Part shown: positions 59,601 through 64,000 of the stretch, piece by piece
Position numbering within the stretch: position 1 is the first letter of the stretch
Layout of the letters: each line of letters opens with the position of its first letter
NCBI RefSeq assembly: GCF_019578655.1
Contig: NC_063256.1
Location: 29,808,342-29,872,341 of the forward strand
Direction: 5' to 3'
From: Ricinus communis
Lineage: Eukaryota; Streptophyta; Magnoliopsida; Malpighiales; Euphorbiaceae
DNA length: 64,000 bases
Notes under the pieces: generated by a model
Seen by the model: the letters and a program-made list of their open reading frames with translations, nothing else
The model's database searches: none
Told to the model about the DNA's origin: nothing
Translations under genes and position numbers: made by a program

Positions 59601-60113
59601 TGGCAACAATTGTGCATGCTCTAAAAATATGGAGGCATTATTTGTATGGAGAAACATTTCAGATTTTCACTGACCATAAAAGTCTGAAATATATCCCAAC
59701 ACAAAAGGAGTTAAAATTAAGACAAAGAAGGTGGATGGAGTTGTTAAAGGATTATGATTGTACTATAGATTACCATCCGGGAAAAGCCAATAAAGTTGCT
59801 GATGCTTTGAGTAGGAAAGCCATTGAGAGAAGTGCTAGAATGACTTGTCATGCAGTATAGTCATTGATAGAGCTTAGAACATTGCATGTAGAAATTGCAC
59901 TTCGGGATGATATACTTCTTACAAGTATGCATGTCAAGCCTTTATTGGATAGTAAAATTCAAGAAAAGCATATGAGTGATCCATATTTAAGAAAAATGAA
60001 GGATAAAGTGCAACAAGGAATGAATGAACAGTTTGCATTGAGACATGATGGGATGTGATTAATTAATGGACGTATTTGTGTTCCAAATATAAGGGAATTG
60101 AAAGATTATGTCT
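56669..60113 (+). pseudogene. Tekay/Del-like gag-pol remnant
   Basis: Gag runs from 56669 with breaks (stop at 56912, 57333, 57706) to the knuckle CFYCGKPGHIAKGC (about 57727-57770). A 394-codon frame, 57891-59075, holds protease ([11 protein letters not shown]) and RT with [19 protein letters not shown] and VFIDDILIY. The first catalytic Asp of RT is Asn here (SKINLRSGY instead of SKIDLRSGY). The rest of RT (59115-59360) and RNase H (59354-59860; [33 protein letters not shown]) follow with further breaks. The copy stops at the start of integrase. It cannot be autonomous. Confidence 0.9.
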
Positions 60114-60169
60114 TTCAGAGTCTTACCCTTTAGTTTTCCCTCATCTTCATCCTTACAGTAACCCAGCCT

Positions 60170-62950
60170 ATGTCGAGTTTTTTGACCTTTACTAGTTTTT
60201 TCCTAGCCCCATTCTAAGCATGAAGTCCATCTTCTTGAATATGCTGGCTACTTTAGGATCCATGTAGTCCTCGTAGAGACTAGCAACTTGGAATCCAGTA
60301 GGAGTTTCCAGCTCTTTGACAGCTTCTTAAATGGCCGAGACAATCTTACCACCTTCAGTGTTGATAGTCATTATTTCACCTTCATGAGGGAACTTGACCT
60401 TCTGATGCATAGTGGAAGGAAGTCCTCCTAGTGCATAGAACCACGGCCTTCCCAATAATAGTGCAAAAGTTACTAGGATGTCTAGGACAGTGAAGTCTAC
60501 CTAGGAGTTTATACGACATGTCTTTATCAGTGTTGAGAATGTTCCTTCCACGTCTCTCTTTGTTTTGTCATAGACTTTTATAACCATATCTGATGATTTC
60601 AGATCTTTCACAGTCATCCGTAGCTTAAGGAGTATGCGAGAAGGACACATATTGATGGTTGACCCATCATCCACCATCACACATCCGCTGCTATATAGAA
60701 AGCCTTGTTGCAGTCTCTTCCCTCTAGTGGTAGGTCTTCATCTGAGAAAGTGATCATCCTAGTGGTCTTGTTAGTTACCGTCTTGATCATCTCTTTGAGG
60801 GTTGTTTCCGTGCTAATGCTTATACTAGACAAGGCCTAGATTAAAGTCTTTCTATGATTTGATGAATGCATCAGCAGTTTTCAGATGTCGGTTGTCTTCT
60901 TTTCTTTCTTCAGCTATTCTAACATCCCCATCTTCAAGCGCTTTCTCGACTTATTTCAGCTCTTGAGTTCTCGTGTCTTCACCCTTACCCACTGGCTTGG
61001 CTTCTTTATCAGTGTCACTGTCAGCCTAGATATTATTTTCCCCAGTGTCTTGTACTCTACACTCATCCCCAGAACTATACCAAATGTCAATGGCCATGAC
61101 TGACTTCTTTTCAGTCTAATTCCAAACTCTTAGATGACAAGGCTCACAAGCTGCTTGATCATGGTATGAACTCCAGCCACTTAACACAATATCTTCAATC
61201 TGAGTGTCAGCTGAAGGAGGCTTTAAAAAATGGACATGAGGGCTGCCCTAATAGGTCTTCTCATTCATACCGAAGAAGTTGCTCAACTTGCCATTCTCCA
61301 CAATCAATTAAGTTCTGAATCTCGTGCCTGAGATAGTTGCACTGGTTTGTCACATGCCTGAAATAATGGCGATACTCATAATATTGACCATTATGAAGAA
61401 TAGGACTACTTTTCAGTGATTAAGCTTTAGTTTCCCGCTCCATTTCAAATGTTAAAACACCACAGATAATGGTGCCCCTAACTCGGTGAAGGTTCTTTGT
61501 AGGTTACTTGGTTTTGGCTTTTGCTCGGGTTGGGACACGTCTTGTAAAGAGTTCATGAACTCCTCTTCACTGAAGTCAGGGGTGATTATGGACACTTGAT
61601 TTAGGGGTGGTGTATTATTGCAGCTTGGTAGGGGTTTCTTCTAGCATTAGGTTGGTCTAGGTCGATTAGTTTTTCGCATTGATGAGGTGTTGGATTTCTT
61701 GTTTCAGTCGGATGCAATTATTTGTATGGTGGCCAGGTGCTTGGTGGAATTTACAATAGGTGTTGGGTTTGCAGCCAAGTGCATTAAGGTTAGGTGGATT
61801 TTTAAGGGTGGTTGGTTGGAGCATGTCATTATGCGCTAACCTCTCACAAATCTTTAAGAAAGGTTGTCTGAAGTTGGAGAACTTCCTCAGTTGCTGGACA
61901 ACATTCACATATAAAGTTCTACTCCCTCCAGCCTGATAATTCGGTCTTCCGCTGGTTCGTACAGTCTTTCTTTTGTCATTTTTTATCTCTTCGACCTGAA
62001 GCCCATCATCATACATATTATAAAGATCTTCGGGTTCATCATTTATAACCTCTTAATCCATCCTGAAAGAATATTTCAAACCATCATACGAACTTGGTCC
62101 CTCTCAGAGAACTTATTTTTCATTAACCTAGCCTTATTCCTCCACCTGTTTAAGAAATCAGAGGACTCATTTGACTTTTGCTTAGTGGACTCGAGGTCCT
62201 TGATCGACACTTCCAACTGAGTATTATAGTCATATTATTTAATGAATGAATTACAAAAATCACGCTATTCATCTTTGGTGGGTTTCTTTAGATTGTGATA
62301 CTAGTTTACAGCATGTCCTTCTAGAGACAACACAAATAGCTTGATAATTTGAGTCCTACTCAATTGAGTAGTTCCCATTATAGTTACGTATTACTTCAGA
62401 TGAATCTTCAAATCACCAATCCCATTGAACTTGTTCATCTCGGGCACCCTGAACTTCGCAGGCAGCTTGTCTTTGCCCGTCAGCACCAATTCCTCGAAAT
62501 CATAGGTCGGGTCCAAACCTATGATTTCTAGCATGTCTTCTATCTTGTCAAGCCTGGCGCTCAAGCCACTTACAGCTCATTAGTGGCAAGGGCAGTCTCC
62601 CTTTTGGCTTGGTCTAACATAAACTTATCAAATTTCCAAAAGTTTCGGGGCACTCCCCTTCTAGCAGGGTCTTCAGCATTTGCATTGGCAGCAACTGCAG
62701 TAGCGGCGGCAGTAGCAGCAGCGTTTTCAATGTTAGCCACAACTAAATCAATAACAAGAGAATTAGCTATTGGAGCAACTGAGGCAATTGGAGCAACAAG
62801 TGGAGCTTAATTTGCAGCCATCCCAGCCAAAGGTTGTTGGAGCTCTTCCGAAATCACACGCCTTATATCCTTGATGGCAGCATTCTTAAGGATCTCAACA
62901 TCCTGGTCGTTAGCTTTTTCGTTGGCCATTTCAGATGTTGCTTCAGTCTC
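60170..62950 (-). pseudogene. Tat-like gag and protease remnant
   Basis: Read in reverse, 62340-62080 gives the gag core (KLFVLSLEGHA, NLKKPTKDE, NRWRNKARLM, FSERDQVRMMV) with stops. 62016-61666 is open and ends with the knuckle-like YCKFHQAPGHHTNNC followed by LKQEIQHLINAKN. 60810-60660 reads ITFSDEDLPLEGRD before the protease region, which has several stops, and 60470-60180 reads LLGRPWFYALGGLPSTMH and FPHEGEIMTINTEGG. The plus-strand frames 60885-61103, 62349-62531 and 62583-62810 are shadows. Not functional. Confidence 0.8.
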
Positions 62951-63794
62951 ACTTATGGAAGCTTGATGTCTTAGTTTTTTCAAAGAGTTCTAGCATGGTT
63001 CGGATCTTGGGTGAGATAGGTATTCTCTCCAACCTTCCACTATCTTGCCTTTTCCAACTCAAAGAAATGTCTATATAGCTAAAGAAAACAAAGGGTTAGT
63101 ATGATGTATGCGATGCATGATGCATGTGATATGCACACAGACAAAGAGAAAATGTTAGCAAATACAAAGTCATTATACAAAGCATCCTTCTGATCTTATT
63201 TCTCCTACACATGGTTCATAATGAGTCTTCCCTAGGATTTTGGTATGGGCTTCTTATCAACAAGGGATAATAGGCCCCTCGCGCATGCCATAAACTTTCA
63301 AAGTAGATTTAAAACAAACAAGAAATTCTTTTGTAGTATAAGTATGAAGCCTACATATTTTGGGTCTGGGGTCTAATTTCACATGTTTTTGGGTCAAGGC
63401 TTTTCAATATATGGGCTAAAGTACTTATAAGGAAAAACATCTCAAATAGCAAGCAATAGGATTCCTAAGGGAGATTACTATTGCTAAGGGAGATTAATAT
63501 GGTCATTAACGTCAGCTGAGTCTTAAGTAAGGATAAAATGTTCCACAACTAAAAAGTGTTCTTCCTTGGCTCGTCTCCCCACTCAAGGGTCCATGCGCGA
63601 AGGAGATTCAATCCTTACTTGTAAGTGATGGTTGGCTAGTGTCATAATTCCAAGGTTCGAGTGGAACCAAAGAACCACTAACTAACACCATCGGGACTAT
63701 AGGGACCGAAGAAGTAACCATGCAAATGATGCAAGAATCACTCGTTAAATAATAAAATTAAAAATAAAGATACACTTCAATCAGCTTCTCTTAT
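62951..63794 (-). other. 5' leader of the Tat-like fragment
   Basis: This is untranslated sequence between PBS and gag. It contains a GATGCATGATGCATG-rich patch at 63100-63130 and no gene. Confidence 0.5.
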
Positions 63795-63812
63795 CCCCAG
63801 TAGAGTCGCCCA
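63795..63812 (-). other. Primer binding site of the Tat-like element
   Basis: In reverse, TGGGCGACTCTACTGGGG follows the LTR end CCCACA directly. It resembles the TGGCGACTC...GGGG type seen in Ogre/Tat elements (tRNA-Arg is reported for Ogre), with one extra G. Confidence 0.7.
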
Positions 63813-64000
63813 TGTGGGCGGCAGTCTCAGGCGCGCACCTAAGTGTCTTTAGCGACTACGACACTGTAAGGATTGTTAACCCAATTGAAAACATGCTAAC
63901 TAATCATAAAGACTAGCGCAGAGATGGGAATTGCCACCCGAAAAATTGACTGAGACACTTTTACTAATGAGTGACGTTTCTCGATTCCATAAGGAAGCTT
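63813..64000 (-). repeat. End of the 5' LTR, running out of the window
   Basis: The last 188 bases of the LTR in element sense are present. They match 14950-15133 and contain CTCTGCGCTAGTCT and GATTAGTTAGCATG. Confidence 0.75.

Larger units (their letters stand above)
54593..60113 (+). mobile_element. Tekay/Del-like Ty3/gypsy retrotransposon, 3'-truncated
   Basis: A 5' LTR (54593-56474), an initiator-Met PBS, gag with a zinc knuckle, protease, RT and RNase H follow in order on the plus strand. It inserted into Athila integrase after TATGG. It ends abruptly at about 60113 in the start of integrase, where inverted Tat sequence begins, so no 3' LTR or chromodomain is present. The Tekay/Del label is inferred from gag/RT wording and the PBS. 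Confidence 0.82.
60114..64000 (-). mobile_element. Tat-like gypsy fragment, inverted, cut after protease
   Basis: On the minus strand the order is LTR end (63813 and beyond the window), PBS, leader, gag, protease, then an abrupt stop at 60114. Its LTR end matches the LTR end at 15133, so it is related to the element at 1-15133. RT and everything after it are missing at the junction with the Tekay-like copy. Confidence 0.8.

Noticed and set aside
62583..62810. Plus-strand frame with alanine-rich stretch
   Set aside because: Shadow opposite the Tat-like gag region.
1..64000. tRNA, rRNA or other structural RNA genes
   Set aside because: No cloverleaf with A and B boxes or rRNA-like sequence was recognised by eye; a covariance-model scan would settle this.

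Overview
The window looks like nuclear DNA of a eudicot plant. It is AT-rich and crowded with plant-type LTR retrotransposons (Tat-like, Sirevirus-like, Athila-like and Tekay/Del-like), Mutator-like and hAT elements, and it holds two intron-containing plant genes. The species cannot be fixed from the sequence alone; a Malpighiales relative is a guess from the look of the ABCB protein.

Layout. 1-15133: the 3' half of a Tat-lineage gypsy element (end of pol, an antisense ORF remnant, a long 3' UTR/LTR). It has been split by a truncated LTR (2030-2919), a solo LTR (4083-5856) and a complete but non-coding LTR element (6997-13776). 15134-20816: the 3' part of a Sirevirus-like copia element, into which the Tat element inserted. 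20817-25540: AT-rich filler with an hAT element (21971-23003), an inverted Sirevirus LTR (23196-24376) and a short Mutator-like element (24645-25415). 25540-32930: a decayed Mutator-like element with a PB1-type transposase remnant, itself split by an hAT element (28127-28706) and a 2.8-kb solo LTR (28819-31639). 33270-45391: a gene island with two apparently intact convergent genes, a C78-family (UFM1/ubiquitin-type) peptidase on + and a full-length ABCB transporter on -. 46.4-48.7 kb: no recognisable gene. 48757-54592: an Athila-like element with its 5' LTR, broken in integrase by insertion of a Tekay/Del-like element (54593-60113). That second element ends in integrase at a junction with an inverted Tat-like fragment (60114-64000) carrying protease, gag, PBS and the start of its LTR.

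Only the two island genes read as functional. The peptidase would cleave UFM1- or ubiquitin-type conjugates; the ABCB protein is an ATP-driven membrane exporter with two complete nucleotide-binding domains. They share a 178-bp 3' intergenic space, but nothing suggests a common pathway. Most retroelement reading frames carry stops and frameshifts. Several insertions can be dated relative to one another by nesting, and six have exact or near-exact target-site duplications visible. I found no convincing new biological system. The most unusual items are the non-coding LTR family with LTRs longer than its interior and a GC-rich core, the antisense ORF in the Tat element, and an inverted LTR pair about 1.2 kb apart that could form a long hairpin RNA.
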